Notes: generated by a model not told the origin, from the letters alone. Shown: positions 43,821 through 55,091, counted from the stretch's first letter. The stretch: 60,808 nt of DNA from Hyphomicrobiaceae bacterium (GCA_947472885.1 CANJBX010000019.1:1-60808), one strand, 5' to 3'. Numbers and translations: made by a program.

Positions 43821-45001
43821 TGACCGCGCCGCTCACCCGCACGCTCGACAGGGGCGCGACGATTTTCCTCGCCATCTGCATGGGCGCTGCGATCCTCGTG
43901 CCGATCCTGCACCTGTTCGTGCCGCCATCGTCGGCATTCCATGTGCCGGTCTATCTGGTCGCGCTGTGGGGCAAGTACGTCTGCTACGCACTGCTGGCGC
44001 TCTCCATCGATCTCATCTGGGGCTATTGCGGCATTCTCTCGCTCGGCCACGGCGCATTCTTCGCACTCGGCGGCTACGCCATGGGCATGTACCTGATGCG
44101 TCAGATCGGCTCCCGCGGCGTCTACGGCAACTCGATCCTGCCGGACTTCATGGTGTTCCTGAATTACAAGGCGCTGCCCTGGTACTGGTATGGCTTTGAC
44201 CACTTCTGGTTCGCCGCCATTATGATCCTGCTGGCGCCGGGCTTGCTCGCCTTCTGCTTTGGCTGGCTCGCGTTCCGCTCGCGCGTCACCGGCGTCTATC
44301 TGTCGATCATCACCCAGGCGATGACCTATGCCCTGCTGCTGGCGTTCTTCCGCAACGACTTCGGCTTCGGCGGCAACAATGGCCTGACCGATTTCAAGGA
44401 TATCCTTGGCTTCAACGTGCAGGCGCAGGGCACGCGGCTCGTGCTGTTCTCGGTCTCCTGCATCGCACTCGCGCTTGGCTTCTTTATCTGCCGCGCGGTG
44501 ATTACGTCGAAGTTCGGCAAGGTGCTGGTGGCGATCCGCGATGCCGAATCCCGCACGCGCTTCCTCGGCTATCGCGTCGAGAACTACAAGCTGTTCGTGT
44601 TCGTGCTGTCGGCCTGCATGGCCGGCGTCGCGGGTGCGCTCTATGTGCCGCAGGTCGGCATTATCAATCCGGGCGAGTTCGCGCCGGCCAGTTCCATCGA
44701 GGCGGTGATCTGGGTCGCGGTCGGCGGGCGCGGCACGCTGACCGGCGCTGCGCTGGGTGCGCTGGTCGTCAATTACGGCAAGACCTATTTCACCTCCGGC
44801 TTCCTTGCGCCGTACTGGCTGTTCCTGCTCGGTGCATTGTTCGTTGCGGTGACGCAGCTGTTGCCGCGCGGCATCGTCGGCACCTGGCGGTACTATATGT
44901 CGAAGCGCCGGGAGCAGCAGGCGGCTGACGACGCCGAGGCTGCGGTGCCACCTGCGCCGCCGCCATCTGCGACTTCGCTTTTGGCGCGGCCGGCGGAATA
45001 G
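43817..45001 (+). CDS. urtC: Urea ABC transporter permease UrtC
   Basis: Second membrane subunit, 394 residues, a LivM-type permease. Recognised segments: YALLALSIDLIWGYCGILSLGHGAFFALGGYAMGMYLM early, VRDAESRTRFLGYR-like loop (here AIRDAESRTRFLGYRVENYK), and VGGRGTLTGAALGALVV late. The C-terminal tail is Ala/Pro-rich. It overlaps urtB by four bases and precedes urtD by nine. Confidence 0.95.
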   Translation: MMTAPLTRTLDRGATIFLAICMGAAILVPILHLFVPPSSAFHVPVYLVALWGKYVCYALLALSIDLIWGYCGILSLGHGAFFALGGYAMGMYLMRQIGSRGVYGNSILPDFMVFLNYKALPWYWYGFDHFWFAAIMILLAPGLLAFCFGWLAFRSRVTGVYLSIITQAMTYALLLAFFRNDFGFGGNNGLTDFKDILGFNVQAQGTRLVLFSVSCIALALGFFICRAVITSKFGKVLVAIRDAESRTRFLGYRVENYKLFVFVLSACMAGVAGALYVPQVGIINPGEFAPASSIEAVIWVAVGGRGTLTGAALGALVVNYGKTYFTSGFLAPYWLFLLGALFVAVTQLLPRGIVGTWRYYMSKRREQQAADDAEAAVPPAPPPSATSLLARPAE

Positions 45002-45010
45002 GGGCGCGCC

Positions 45011-45769
45011 ATGGCCGATCAAAAAACCACTTCAGCAATGCTCTACATCAACGGCGTCAGCGTGTCGTTCGATGGCTTCCGCGCGCTCAACAATCTCTCG
45101 TTCTCCGTCGAGCCCGGCGAGATGCGCGCCATCATCGGCCCCAACGGCGCGGGCAAGACCACGATGATGGATGTCGTCACCGGCAAGACACGCCCCGACA
45201 CCGGCGAGGTCGTGTTCGACGGCGGTGTCCACGATCTCACAAGCCTCGATGAAACGCAGATCGCGGAACTCGGCATCGGCCGCAAGTTCCAGAAGCCGAC
45301 GGTGTTCGACATGCACACGGTCGATGACAACCTGCGGCTGGCGTTGAAAGCTGACCGCCGCACGCGCGGGACGCTGTTCTGGAAGGACTCCAGCGAGGAG
45401 CGCGACCGGCTAGACATCATCCTCAAGACCATCCGCCTGACGCCGTCACGCGCCGCCGTTGCCGGAAGCCTGTCCCACGGCCAGAAGCAGTGGCTCGAAA
45501 TCGGTATGCTGCTGGCGCAGGAGCCAAAGCTCATGCTGATCGACGAGCCGGTCGCGGGCATGACTGACGCCGAAACCAAACAGACCGCCGACCTGCTGCG
45601 CGAGATCAACCGCGACCGCACCATCGTTGTCGTCGAACACGACATGACGTTCGTGCGCGACCTTGGCGTGCGGGTGATCTGCCTGCATGAAGGTTCGGTG
45701 CTTGCCGAGGGCACCATCGATCAGGTGTCCGAGAACGAGAGGGTGGTTGAGGTTTATTTGGGACGCTGA
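45011..45769 (+). CDS. urtD: Urea ABC transporter ATP-binding protein UrtD
   Basis: First ATPase of the urea importer, 252 residues. Walker A GPNGAGKTTMMD, signature LSHGQKQWLEIGMLL (the UrtD form), Walker B LMLIDEPVAGMTDAE, and switch histidine in VVVEHDMTFV are all present. Lies nine bases after urtC and is followed by a palindromic element before urtE. Confidence 0.95.
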   Translation: MADQKTTSAMLYINGVSVSFDGFRALNNLSFSVEPGEMRAIIGPNGAGKTTMMDVVTGKTRPDTGEVVFDGGVHDLTSLDETQIAELGIGRKFQKPTVFDMHTVDDNLRLALKADRRTRGTLFWKDSSEERDRLDIILKTIRLTPSRAAVAGSLSHGQKQWLEIGMLLAQEPKLMLIDEPVAGMTDAETKQTADLLREINRDRTIVVVEHDMTFVRDLGVRVICLHEGSVLAEGTIDQVSENERVVEVYLGR

Positions 45770-45780
45770 CGGGCCTTCAT

Positions 45781-45872
45781 CCTTCGAGACGGCTCTCCGG
45801 GCCTCCTCAGGATGAGGATTGAAACTGTTGCTCCCTCGTCCTGAGGAGCCCGCGCAGCGGGCGTCTCGAAGG
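45781..45872. repeat. Palindromic element, family D, between urtD and urtE
   Basis: Arms CCTTCGAGAC and GTCTCGAAGG, with inner CCTCAGGATGAGG/CCTCGTCCTGAGG pairing; a compound palindrome of about 92 bp lying in the urtD-urtE gap. Its sequence differs from families A to C. Such an RNA hairpin within an operon could affect the balance of UrtD and UrtE. Confidence 0.8.
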
Positions 45873-45896
45873 GCGAGGCCAAGCTGGAAGCTGCAA

Positions 45897-46592
45897 ATGC
45901 TCGACATCAACGCGATCAATCTGCATTACGGCGCAGCACAGGCTTTGCGCGGTGTGTCGCTGCACGCCGAGCCGGGACAGGTCACCTGCGTGCTGGGCCG
46001 CAACGGCGTCGGCAAGACGAGCCTGCTCGACGCGCTCGCCGGCCAGCATCCGGTGAGCGGCGGCAGCATTGTCTGGGAAGGCAAGGACATTACCGGCTTG
46101 AAACCTTTTGAGCGTGCGCGCAGCGGCATCGCCTATGTGCCGCAGGGCCGCGAGATTTTCCCGCTGCTGACGGTCGCCGAAAATCTCCAGACCGGCTATG
46201 CGCCATTGCCGCGCGGCGAGCGCGACATTCCCGACGAGGTGTTTTCGCTGTTTCCAGTCCTCAACAACATGATGCGGCGGCGTGGCGGCGACCTTTCCGG
46301 CGGCCAGCAGCAGCAGCTCGCCATCGGCCGCGCGCTGGTGATGCGCCCGCGGCTCCTGTTGCTCGACGAGCCGACTGAAGGCATCCAGCCCTCGATCATC
46401 AAGGATATCGGCAAGGCGATCACCTATCTGCGCGGCCTAAAAAAAATGGCCATCATTTTGGTCGAGCAATACCTCGACTTTGCGCAGGAACTCGGCGACC
46501 ATTTCGTGGTGATGGACCGCGGCGCGATTGTGTATCAATCGAGCAAGGCGGATCTGGACGAGGTTGCGCTCAAGCGCGCGCTGGCGATCTAG
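45897..46592 (+). CDS. urtE: Urea ABC transporter ATP-binding protein UrtE
   Basis: Second ATPase, 231 residues. Walker A GRNGVGKTSLLD, signature LSGGQQQQLAIGRAL, Walker B LLLLDEPTEGIQPS, then LVEQYLDFAQEL. The ATG at 45897 matches the family N-terminus (MLDINAINLHYG). The frame is also open upstream, but that part runs through the palindromic element, so I exclude it. Confidence 0.95.
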   Translation: MLDINAINLHYGAAQALRGVSLHAEPGQVTCVLGRNGVGKTSLLDALAGQHPVSGGSIVWEGKDITGLKPFERARSGIAYVPQGREIFPLLTVAENLQTGYAPLPRGERDIPDEVFSLFPVLNNMMRRRGGDLSGGQQQQLAIGRALVMRPRLLLLDEPTEGIQPSIIKDIGKAITYLRGLKKMAIILVEQYLDFAQELGDHFVVMDRGAIVYQSSKADLDEVALKRALAI

Positions 46593-46630
46593 GGCCAGAA
46601 TAGCGCTTTGGCGTGGCGTTGGAGGTCTGA

Positions 46631-47452
46631 GTGACGGTTGCTGCAATATCGGATCAGGCCAGGGCGTTTGCGGGAAACCGCGTGCAGTCGCGGGTGGCGC
46701 TGACGGTCAAGGCATCGGGCGGCCGCAGCCGGCGGGGCCGCATCTATGAAGACGGCGCGCTGCGCGTGCGCTTTCCCAATGGCGACGATCTGGAAGCCGT
46801 GGTCATCAACACCGCGGGCGGCATCGCGGGCGGCGACAGGTTTTCCTTCGATATCGAAGTCGGCGAGGGCGCGGCGTTGACGGTGACGACCGCCGCCGCC
46901 GAGAAGACCTATCGTTCGCTGGGCGAGCCGGCGACCATGGACGTGAAGCTCAAGGTCGAGGCGGGCGGCTCGCTCTATTGGTTGCCGCAGGAAACGATCC
47001 TGTTCAACGAGGCGCAGCTTCGCCGCAGCATCGAGGCCGTTATTACCAGCGATGCGAAGCTGCTGATGATCGAGTCCGTGGTGTTCGGCCGTACGGCCAT
47101 GGACGAGACGGTGACGCAGGGCAACCTGTTCGACCGCTGGCGGCTGCGCCGCGACGGCAAGCTGATTTTCGCGGACACCTTGCGGCTCGACGGGCCGATT
47201 GCGGAGAAACTCAGCGCTCCGGCAATCGCCGCGGGCGGCTGCGCCATTGCAACGGTGCTGCTGACGCCGGTGGACGACGCGCAGATCGCGGCGCTGCGTG
47301 AGCAGGCCTATACGGGCGATGTGGGCGTCTCGGCCTGGAACGGTCTTGCGCTGGCGCGGCTGGTCGCGCGCGATGGCGAAATGCTCCGCCATGATATCAA
47401 ATTGCTTCTGGCCGCGATTGGCGGCACGCTGCCGCGGCTGTGGCTGAACTGA
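46631..47452 (+). CDS. ureD: Urease accessory protein UreD
   Basis: Scaffold for nickel delivery to urease, acting with UreF and UreG. The 273-residue protein has the conserved YEDGALRVRFPN and NTAGGIAGGDRFSFDIEVGEGA near the start, then TTAAAEKTYRSLG and YWLPQETILFNEAQLRRSI. The GTG start at 46631 is preceded by GGAGG at 46621-46625. It follows urtE by 38 bases, joining the transporter and urease genes in one transcript. Confidence 0.94.
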   Translation: MTVAAISDQARAFAGNRVQSRVALTVKASGGRSRRGRIYEDGALRVRFPNGDDLEAVVINTAGGIAGGDRFSFDIEVGEGAALTVTTAAAEKTYRSLGEPATMDVKLKVEAGGSLYWLPQETILFNEAQLRRSIEAVITSDAKLLMIESVVFGRTAMDETVTQGNLFDRWRLRRDGKLIFADTLRLDGPIAEKLSAPAIAAGGCAIATVLLTPVDDAQIAALREQAYTGDVGVSAWNGLALARLVARDGEMLRHDIKLLLAAIGGTLPRLWLN

Positions 47453-47462
47453 AGGTTGACCG

Positions 47463-47765
47463 ATGAATCTGACACCGCGCGAGAAGGACAAGCTGCTGAT
47501 TTCGATGGCCGCGATGGTGGCGCGCCGCAGGCTCGAGCGCGGCGTCAAGCTCAACCATCCGGAGTCGGTGGCGATCATTTCGGATTTCATTCTCGAAGGT
47601 GCGCGCGATGGCCGCACCGTTGCCGAACTGATGCAGTCCGGCGCGCATGTGCTGACGCGCGCGCAGGTGATGGACGGAATCCCCGAGATGATCCACGACA
47701 TTCAGGTCGAGGCGACGTTCCCCGACGGCACGAAGCTCGTGACCGTGCATGAACCGATAAGGTGA
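47463..47765 (+). CDS. ureA: Urease subunit gamma
   Basis: Structural urease subunit of exactly 100 residues. It opens [42 protein letters not shown]; the middle [17 protein letters not shown] and end [18 protein letters not shown] are diagnostic. It follows ureD by ten bases. It forms the (gamma-beta-alpha)3 enzyme with UreB and UreC. Confidence 0.97.
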   Translation: MNLTPREKDKLLISMAAMVARRRLERGVKLNHPESVAIISDFILEGARDGRTVAELMQSGAHVLTRAQVMDGIPEMIHDIQVEATFPDGTKLVTVHEPIR

Positions 47766-47791
47766 AGGAAGAATGGCAGGACTCTCTCCTT

Positions 47792-47880
47792 CGTCATGCC
47801 CGCGCTTGTCGCGGGCATCCCGCTTAGGTTGGCACAGTGCTCTCCTAAGCGAGATGGCCGGGACAAGCCCGGCCATGACG
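47792..47880. repeat. Palindromic element, family B, between ureA and ureB
   Basis: An 89-bp element with ends CGTCATG and CATGACG, two inner hairpins (GCCCGCGC/GCGCGGGC type and GGCCGGGACAAGCCCGGCC) and a middle CGCTTAGG/CCTAAGCG. The element at 49926-50014 has the same length, ends and middle, so they are copies of one family. Confidence 0.9.
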
Positions 47881-47903
47881 GCGAAATGTGAAAGGCAATT
47901 ACA

Positions 47904-48208
47904 ATGATCCCCGGTGAAATGTTCATTCAGGACGGCGAGATCGAGCTTAACAAGGGCCGCAAGACCGTTACGCTCTCGGTGTCCAACACCGGCGACCGGC
48001 CGATCCAGGTCGGCTCGCACTATCATTTCTTTGAAACGAACCCCGCGCTGAAGTTCAACCGCAAGAAAGCGCGCGGCACACGGCTCGATATCGCGGCGGG
48101 GACGGCAGTGCGCTTCGAGCCCGGCCAGACCCGCGAAGTCACGCTCGTCGCGCTTGCCGGCAAGCGCGTGGTCTACGGGTTTCGCGGCGATGTGATGGGG
48201 AAACTTTG

Positions 48209-48209
<1 letters not shown>
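47904..48209 (+). CDS. ureB: Urease subunit beta
   Basis: Structural subunit of 101 residues. Recognised: [54 protein letters not shown] and [10 protein letters not shown] at the end. The stop overlaps the ureC start. A family B palindrome precedes it, in what would be the ureA-ureB message. Confidence 0.97.
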
Positions 48210-49918
<1,709 letters not shown>

Positions 49919-49925
49919 TGGCGGT

Positions 49926-50014
49926 CGTCATCGCCGGGCTTGTCCCGGCGATCCCGCTTAGGAGGGCACTTTGCCTCCCTTATCGAGATGGCCGGGACAA
50001 GCCGGGCCATGACG
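49926..50014. repeat. Palindromic element, family B, between ureC and ureE
   Basis: 89 bp, same length and design as the element at 47792: ends CGTCATC and CATGACG, GCCGGGCTTGTCCCGGC hairpin, CGCTTAGG middle and GGCCGGGACAAGCCGGGCC. Inserted between genes that are normally adjacent. Confidence 0.9.
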
Positions 50015-50030
50015 GAGTAGAAAGCGTTTC

Positions 50031-50486
50031 ATGCGTCGCGTTTCCCAAATAAAGCCTATGGGCCAGTTCGCCGCCGCCATCGACCGCGTCGTGCTCGATG
50101 CCGACGACCGTCAGCGCCGCCGCGCGGTGCTGACCGGCGAGAGCGGCGCGGCGTACCTGCTCGACTTCGCGGCGCCGGTGACGCTGCGGGATGGCGACGG
50201 TCTGGTGCTGGACGACGGCGCGATTGTGCAGGTCGCAGGGCAGGCGGAATCCCTCGTCGAGATTGCCATGCGCGAGCCCGCGGATATCGTTCGCATTGCG
50301 TGGCACATCGGCAATCGCCACACCGACATGCAGGTCGTCGGCGACCGGCTGCGCATTCGCCGCGATCATGTGCTGGAAGACATGCTGCGCTGTCTCGGCG
50401 CTTCCGTGACGCCGCGCGATGAATCCTTCGATCCGGAAGTTGTCGCGCCACACGATCACGCGCAAGGGCCCGCTCATGGCGCGTGA
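50031..50486 (+). CDS. ureE: Urease accessory protein UreE
   Basis: Nickel metallochaperone of 151 residues. N-terminal domain AAIDRVVLDADDRQRRRAVLTG, then FAAPVTLRDGDGLVLDDGAIVQV and the nickel-binding HIGNRHTDMQV segment. The C-terminal tail (APHDHAQGPAHGA) is short with three histidines, against long polyhistidine tails in other species. It overlaps ureF by 11 bases. Confidence 0.93.
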   Translation: MRRVSQIKPMGQFAAAIDRVVLDADDRQRRRAVLTGESGAAYLLDFAAPVTLRDGDGLVLDDGAIVQVAGQAESLVEIAMREPADIVRIAWHIGNRHTDMQVVGDRLRIRRDHVLEDMLRCLGASVTPRDESFDPEVVAPHDHAQGPAHGA

Positions 50487-51378
50487 CCCCAAGACGATTT
50501 TGCCGACGGGCAAGAAGTCAGCCAAGCGTCACCTCGCCCCGCGTGCGGGGAGAGGTCGCCCGGCCATCGGCAGGGCGGGTGAGGGGGAGTTGCAGCATCG
50601 CAACGCTCACGAAGCAGCCCCTCATCCCGACCTTCTCCCCGCAAGCGGGGAGAAGGAGCCCAGTGCGTTGCGTGGCGGGCGCCTTGGTTCGAATGGCAAG
50701 GAAAGCGTCGCGCTCTATCGCCTGATGGCGTGGTTGTCGCCGGCCTATCCGGTCGGCGCGTTTTCCTATTCGGGCGGCATTGAATGGGCGGTGGAGGCGG
50801 GCGAGATCGCCAACGCCGGCACATTAAAAAACTGGATTGTCTCGACGCTGACTGAAGGCGGCTGCTTTTGCGATGCTGTATTTTTCATTCACACGCATGT
50901 TGCCGTGAGCAGGAACGACAGCGAAGCCTTGCGCGCCATCGCCGAACTCGCCGCGGCCTTCGCGCCGTCGAAAGAGCGCCATCTCGAAACCACCGCGCAG
51001 GGCCGCGCCTTTATCGAGGCAACGCGCGCTGCTTGGCCATGTGACGCGCTTGAGACGCTGGCGATAGCGTGGGGTGGCCCAGTGGCCTATCCGGTCGCGG
51101 TTGCGGTCGCCTGTGCAGGCCATGGTATTGCGCTGGAACAGGCGTTGAGTGCCTATCTTCACGCCGTCGCCGCCAACCAGATTTCCGCCGGCGTGCGGCT
51201 CATTCCGCTCGGCCAGACCGATGGCCTGCACGTGCTGGCGGCGCTGGAGCCGACGATTGCCGTCACGGCGGAACGCGCGCTCAAGACACCGCTGGAAGAA
51301 ATCGGCAGCGCGACCTTGCGCGCCGACATCGCCAGCATGAAGCATGAAACCCAATACACACGGTTGTTCAGGAGTTAG
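50476..51378 (+). CDS. ureF: Urease accessory protein UreF, carrying a repeat-derived N-terminal segment
   Basis: UreF joins UreD and UreG to form the urease activation complex. The core starts about residue 79 with LYRLMAWLSPAYPVGAFSYSGGIEWAVEAGEI and continues normally to the end. Ahead of it the protein has an extra stretch (about residues 20-61) encoded entirely by the family A palindromic element at 50532-50656. It begins HLAPRAGRGRPAIG, has PHPDLLPASGEKE near the end and stays in frame with the core. The total of 300 residues is about 60 over the usual length. The ATG at 50476 has an AAGGG eight bases upstream. An internal ATG at 50725 would give a nearly full core but lacks a Shine-Dalgarno. 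Either the insertion is tolerated or translation starts inside. Confidence 0.9.
   Translation: MARDPKTILPTGKKSAKRHLAPRAGRGRPAIGRAGEGELQHRNAHEAAPHPDLLPASGEKEPSALRGGRLGSNGKESVALYRLMAWLSPAYPVGAFSYSGGIEWAVEAGEIANAGTLKNWIVSTLTEGGCFCDAVFFIHTHVAVSRNDSEALRAIAELAAAFAPSKERHLETTAQGRAFIEATRAAWPCDALETLAIAWGGPVAYPVAVAVACAGHGIALEQALSAYLHAVAANQISAGVRLIPLGQTDGLHVLAALEPTIAVTAERALKTPLEEIGSATLRADIASMKHETQYTRLFRS
50532..50656. repeat. Palindromic element, family A (copy 3), inside ureF
   Basis: 125 bp. Left arm CCTCGCCCCGC/GCGGGGAGAGG hairpin, right arm CTTCTCCCCGC/GCGGGGAGAAG hairpin, with GGTGAGGGGG and CCCCTCATCC between. Matches copies at 12013 and 38891 closely. Here it lies within the coding frame between the ureF start codon and the conserved core. 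Confidence 0.92.
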
Positions 51379-51381
51379 CCC

Positions 51382-52002
51382 ATGAAATCCCCCCATGGTC
51401 CCTTGCGCGTCGGCATCGGCGGTCCGGTCGGTTCAGGCAAGACCGCGCTGATGGACGCGCTGTGCAAGCACCTGCGCGACAAATACGAAATCGCCGCGAT
51501 CACCAACGACATCTACACGAAGTGGGATGCCGAATACCTGGTGCGTTCGGGCGCGCTCGCGGCGGAGCGCATCGCCGGCGTCGAGACCGGCGGCTGTCCG
51601 CATACCGCGATCCGCGAGGATGCCTCGATCAATCTCGCGGCGGTCGCCGAGATGCGCCAGAAATTCCCGCAGCTCGATCTCATCCTGATCGAATCCGGTG
51701 GCGACAATCTCGCGGCGACGTTCTCGCCTGAACTCGCCGACATCACGATCTATGTGATCGACGTTGCGGCGGGTGACAAGATTCCGTCCAAGGGCGGGCC
51801 GGGCATCACGCGCTCGGATCTCCTCGTCATCAACAAGATCGACCTTGCGCCCTATGTCGGTGCTTCGCTCGAAGTCATGGAGCGCGATACCAAACGCATG
51901 CGCGGTGTGCGGCCCTTCATGATGACGAACCTGCGCTCCGGCGCGGGCGATGTTGGCGGCATTGCGAAGTTCATCGAGCAGAAGGGCGGGCTGGGCGTCT
52001 AG
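51382..52002 (+). CDS. ureG: Urease accessory GTPase UreG
   Basis: SIMIBI-class GTPase that drives nickel insertion, 206 residues. P-loop GGPVGSGKT (13-21); the nickel-binding CPH motif is in [25 protein letters not shown] and the guanine-specificity [11 protein letters not shown] follow. It is the last urease gene and converges with the TctA gene, whose end overlaps it by four bases. Confidence 0.97.
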   Translation: MKSPHGPLRVGIGGPVGSGKTALMDALCKHLRDKYEIAAITNDIYTKWDAEYLVRSGALAAERIAGVETGGCPHTAIREDASINLAAVAEMRQKFPQLDLILIESGGDNLAATFSPELADITIYVIDVAAGDKIPSKGGPGITRSDLLVINKIDLAPYVGASLEVMERDTKRMRGVRPFMMTNLRSGAGDVGGIAKFIEQKGGLGV

Positions 52003-53519
52003 TCGCCTTCCGCTTCCGCGAGTTTCGCGCGCCAGTCGCGGCGCTGCCGCACCAGCGACCATGCCGCCAGCCCCAGCAGCACGGCGGCTACGGCAATCAA
52101 CGTCAGCGCAATCGGGCGGCTGAAGAAGATCGTCCAGTTGCCGTTCGACATGACCAGCGATTGCCGCAGGCTCATCTCGAACGTCGGCGAGATGACGAGT
52201 CCGAGTACCAGCGGCGCGGGATCGAGGCCGAACTTGCGCAAGGCGTAACCCAGCGCGCCCATGATCAGCATGATCCAGACATCGACGACGGAATTGTTCA
52301 CGGCATAGACGCCGAGAATGCAGAACATGATCACGAGCGGATAAAGATAGCTGTAGGGAATGCGCAGCAGGTTCACGAACAGGCCGACCAGCGGCAGGTT
52401 GAGCGCCAGCAGCATCAGGTTGCCGACATACATGGAAGCGACGAAGCCCCAGAACACCTGCGGATGATCGTTCATCAGCGCGGGACCGGGCGGCACGCCA
52501 TGAATCAGCAGCGCAGCCATCAGCACGGCAGTGACGGGGCCGGTCGGCAGGCCGAGCGAGAGCATCGGCACGAATGCGCCGGTGGATGCCGCGTTGTTGG
52601 CGGCTTCCGGCCCCGCGACGCCGGCGACCGCGCCATGGCCGAATTCTTCCGGCTTTTTCGAGAGCCGCTTTTCGATGGCGTAGGACATGAAGCTCGAAAT
52701 GATGTGCGCCGAGCCGGGCGCGAGGCCGACGAAGAAGCCCAAAATGGACCCGCGCGTGATCGGCCAGAACGATTGCCGCCATTCCTCGCGGCTGGGCAAT
52801 AGTTCCCGCAGCTTGGGCGTTATCAGCTTGCCGGTGATGTTGGCGCTCGGCGTCGAGAGGATTTCGCCGAGGCCGAAAAGTCCCACGGCGACGGGCACGA
52901 TACCGATGCCGTCGCCCAGTTCGGCGATGCCGAACGAGTAACGGAAATGCCCCGTCATGGTGTCGATGCCGATGGCGCCCAGCAGCAGGCCGATGGCCGC
53001 CATCAGCAAGGTGCGCGGCAGCGCAGTTGAGGAAAGATAAGCCAGCAGCACGAGGCCGAGGACGAGGAGCGCGGTGTATTCCGGCGGGCCGAACCGCAGC
53101 GCGAAGGCAGCGAGCGGCGGCGCGATCAAGGTCAGCATCAGCACGCCGAACGTGCCGGCGATCCACGAGCCGACGGCGGCGATGCACAGCGCCGCGCCGG
53201 CGCGCCCGCGCTGTGCCATGGCGTAGCCGTCGATGCAGGTCATCACGGAAGATGCTTCGCCCGGAATGCGCATCAGGATCGCGGTGGTCGAGCCGCCGTA
53301 TTGCGAGCCGTAGTAGATGCCGGCCAGCATCACGACAGCCTTGGTGGCGTCGAGGCCGTAGGTGACGGGCAGCAGGATGCTGATGCCGGACAAAGGTCCG
53401 ATGCCGGGCAGCACGCCGACCAAGGTGCCGACGACGCAGCCGATGAACGCGTACCACAGCACGCCCGGCTGGAGCGCCACCTGGAAGCCGAGCATCAGGC
53501 TGTCGAGGGTGCTTTCCAT
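51999..53519 (-). CDS. tctA: Tripartite tricarboxylate transporter permease TctA
   Basis: Large membrane subunit of 506 residues with about a dozen hydrophobic segments. Typical TctA motifs: [22 protein letters not shown] near the start, [47 protein letters not shown] in the second half. The carrier imports citrate-like or other carboxylates with a TctC receptor. It is preceded by tctB (six-base gap) and tctC (53998). Confidence 0.94.
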   Translation of the reverse strand: MESTLDSLMLGFQVALQPGVLWYAFIGCVVGTLVGVLPGIGPLSGISILLPVTYGLDATKAVVMLAGIYYGSQYGGSTTAILMRIPGEASSVMTCIDGYAMAQRGRAGAALCIAAVGSWIAGTFGVLMLTLIAPPLAAFALRFGPPEYTALLVLGLVLLAYLSSTALPRTLLMAAIGLLLGAIGIDTMTGHFRYSFGIAELGDGIGIVPVAVGLFGLGEILSTPSANITGKLITPKLRELLPSREEWRQSFWPITRGSILGFFVGLAPGSAHIISSFMSYAIEKRLSKKPEEFGHGAVAGVAGPEAANNAASTGAFVPMLSLGLPTGPVTAVLMAALLIHGVPPGPALMNDHPQVFWGFVASMYVGNLMLLALNLPLVGLFVNLLRIPYSYLYPLVIMFCILGVYAVNNSVVDVWIMLIMGALGYALRKFGLDPAPLVLGLVISPTFEMSLRQSLVMSNGNWTIFFSRPIALTLIAVAAVLLGLAAWSLVRQRRDWRAKLAEAEGD

Positions 53520-53525
53520 GCGGCG

Positions 53526-53969
53526 CTAGAATCCCAACAGTCCGCGCTCAAGCGGCGACTTCAATACCATCGTGAAAAGCGCATAGCTCGCGACGCTGAT
53601 GCAGATGCCATAGAGCGCCGCGTAGTGCAGCGGCCGGCGCTCGAATGCGACAAGGGCCGTGAGCATCAGGGCCATGCTGATGATGAAGCCGAGCGTCGTG
53701 TAGAAGGTGACGGCCAAGACCGTGATGGCGAACACGATCAGCGCATGCGGTGCATCGCTCCAGTTGACCCCGGCAAATGGCTTGCTGGCCCCCGCGCGCG
53801 CGACCAGCACAATGCCGAACAGGATCATCAGCACGCACAGCAATTTGGGCATCATGCCCGCGCCGGGAAACGACATCGAGCCGACCGGCAATTCACCACT
53901 GATGGCGAACACAATGACGCCGGTAAGGATCGCCGCTGCGCCGGAAACGTGGTCGATGCGCAGGGTCAC
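53526..53969 (-). CDS. tctB: Tripartite tricarboxylate transporter small permease TctB
   Basis: Small membrane subunit of 147 residues with four hydrophobic segments, normal for TctB. It starts with a GTG at 53969 (VTLRIDHVSGAAAILTGVIVF). The frame also extends upstream to 54107 but there it runs antiphase through the end of tctC, so I exclude it. Six bases before tctA. Confidence 0.85.
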   Translation of the reverse strand: MTLRIDHVSGAAAILTGVIVFAISGELPVGSMSFPGAGMMPKLLCVLMILFGIVLVARAGASKPFAGVNWSDAPHALIVFAITVLAVTFYTTLGFIISMALMLTALVAFERRPLHYAALYGICISVASYALFTMVLKSPLERGLLGF

Positions 53970-53997
53970 GAGGCGTACTGCGGTGTGTGGAGCGGAA

Positions 53998-55023
53998 TCA
54001 TCCCTCGATCTTGCCGATCTGGCGGATCGCGGCTTCGATGCGCTTGGTATCCTCGGCCCAGAACTTCGTGAATTCCGGCTGGTCGAGGTAATCGAGTTCC
54101 TGGCCAAGATTGACCAGCGCCTTGCCGAAATCTTCGCTGTGCACGGTCTTGTTCAGTGCAGGGCGCAGATAGGAAATCACGCTTTCCGGTGTGCCCTTGG
54201 GCGCCCAGATACCGACCCAGAGATAATACTCGACGTCGTAGCCGAGCTCTTTCATCGTCGGCACATCTGGCAGCACCTTCGAGCGCTTCCCGCCGAACGA
54301 GGCGAGCGCCTTCACCTTGCCGGCCTTCACCTGCGCCAGACACGCCGAGATCGAGGACGCCAGCGCCTGCACGTTGTTGCCAAGCAGCGCGGTGAGGGCG
54401 GGGCCGCCGCCGGCGGTCGGCAGATGACGCAGCTTCAGGTCCGCCGCGTTCGTGAACAGCGCCATCGGAATATGCAGCGCGCCGTAAAGTCCCGACGACG
54501 AGAACAGGATTTCGTTCGGGCGCTTCTTGGCGTCATCGACAAAGTCCTTGAGCGATCCGTAGGGCTGCTTGTCGTTGACGATCAGCACGCAGGGGTCGGC
54601 GATGATGCGCGCAATCGGAATGAAATCGGCGTTGGTGAATTTCGGCGCGCGGCCGAACAGCTGATCGACGGTTGCGAACCCTGACAGCGACGGCAGATGC
54701 GACAGCAGCGTATAGCCGTCGGGCTTCGCCGCAGCCGCCACCTGCGCGCCGACCGCGCCCGCCGCGCCGGGCTTGGTTTCGAGTACGACTGCCTGCTTCA
54801 CCACAGGTTCGAGCGCGGCGGCGAGCGGGCGTGTCACCACATCGGTCGCGCCGCCCGGCGGGAACGGACTGATGATCGAGATGGAGCGGGAGGGATAGGC
54901 GTCTTGCGCCCATGCAACACCCGGCGTCAGGCCCGCAGGCATCAGGCCCGGAAGCGTCATGCCCGCGGTTGCGGCGGCGCTGGCCGCAATAAATTTGCGG
55001 CGATCCAAATCGCTGGTCATCAT
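53998..55023 (-). CDS. tctC: Tripartite tricarboxylate transporter receptor TctC (Bug family)
   Basis: Periplasmic receptor of 341 residues with a Tat-type leader (DLDRRKFIAASAAATAGMTLPGL). The mature part starts YPSRSISIISPFPPGGATDVVTRPLAAALE, then KPDGYTLLSHLPSLSGF and PDVPTMKELGYDVEYYLWVG. Unlike the other Bug receptors in this window it is linked to its carrier genes tctB and tctA, so this is a complete three-part importer. Ligand unknown. Confidence 0.93.
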   Translation of the reverse strand: MMTSDLDRRKFIAASAAATAGMTLPGLMPAGLTPGVAWAQDAYPSRSISIISPFPPGGATDVVTRPLAAALEPVVKQAVVLETKPGAAGAVGAQVAAAAKPDGYTLLSHLPSLSGFATVDQLFGRAPKFTNADFIPIARIIADPCVLIVNDKQPYGSLKDFVDDAKKRPNEILFSSSGLYGALHIPMALFTNAADLKLRHLPTAGGGPALTALLGNNVQALASSISACLAQVKAGKVKALASFGGKRSKVLPDVPTMKELGYDVEYYLWVGIWAPKGTPESVISYLRPALNKTVHSEDFGKALVNLGQELDYLDQPEFTKFWAEDTKRIEAAIRQIGKIEG

Positions 55024-55091
55024 CGTCCTCCCTGCGCCACGCCGGTCTTTGCCGGTCTGTGGCAGAACTTTTCAACAGTGCGGCAAAACGT

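Noticed and set aside
45819-45896. A longer UrtE starting at 45819
   Set aside because: The extra 26 codons are the translated right half of the family D palindrome and show no conservation, while ATG 45897 matches the normal UrtE start.
51433-53457. A 674-codon minus-strand frame over tctA and ureG
   Set aside because: It reads as Arg/His/Ala-rich shadow of GC-rich codons and crosses two well-supported genes.
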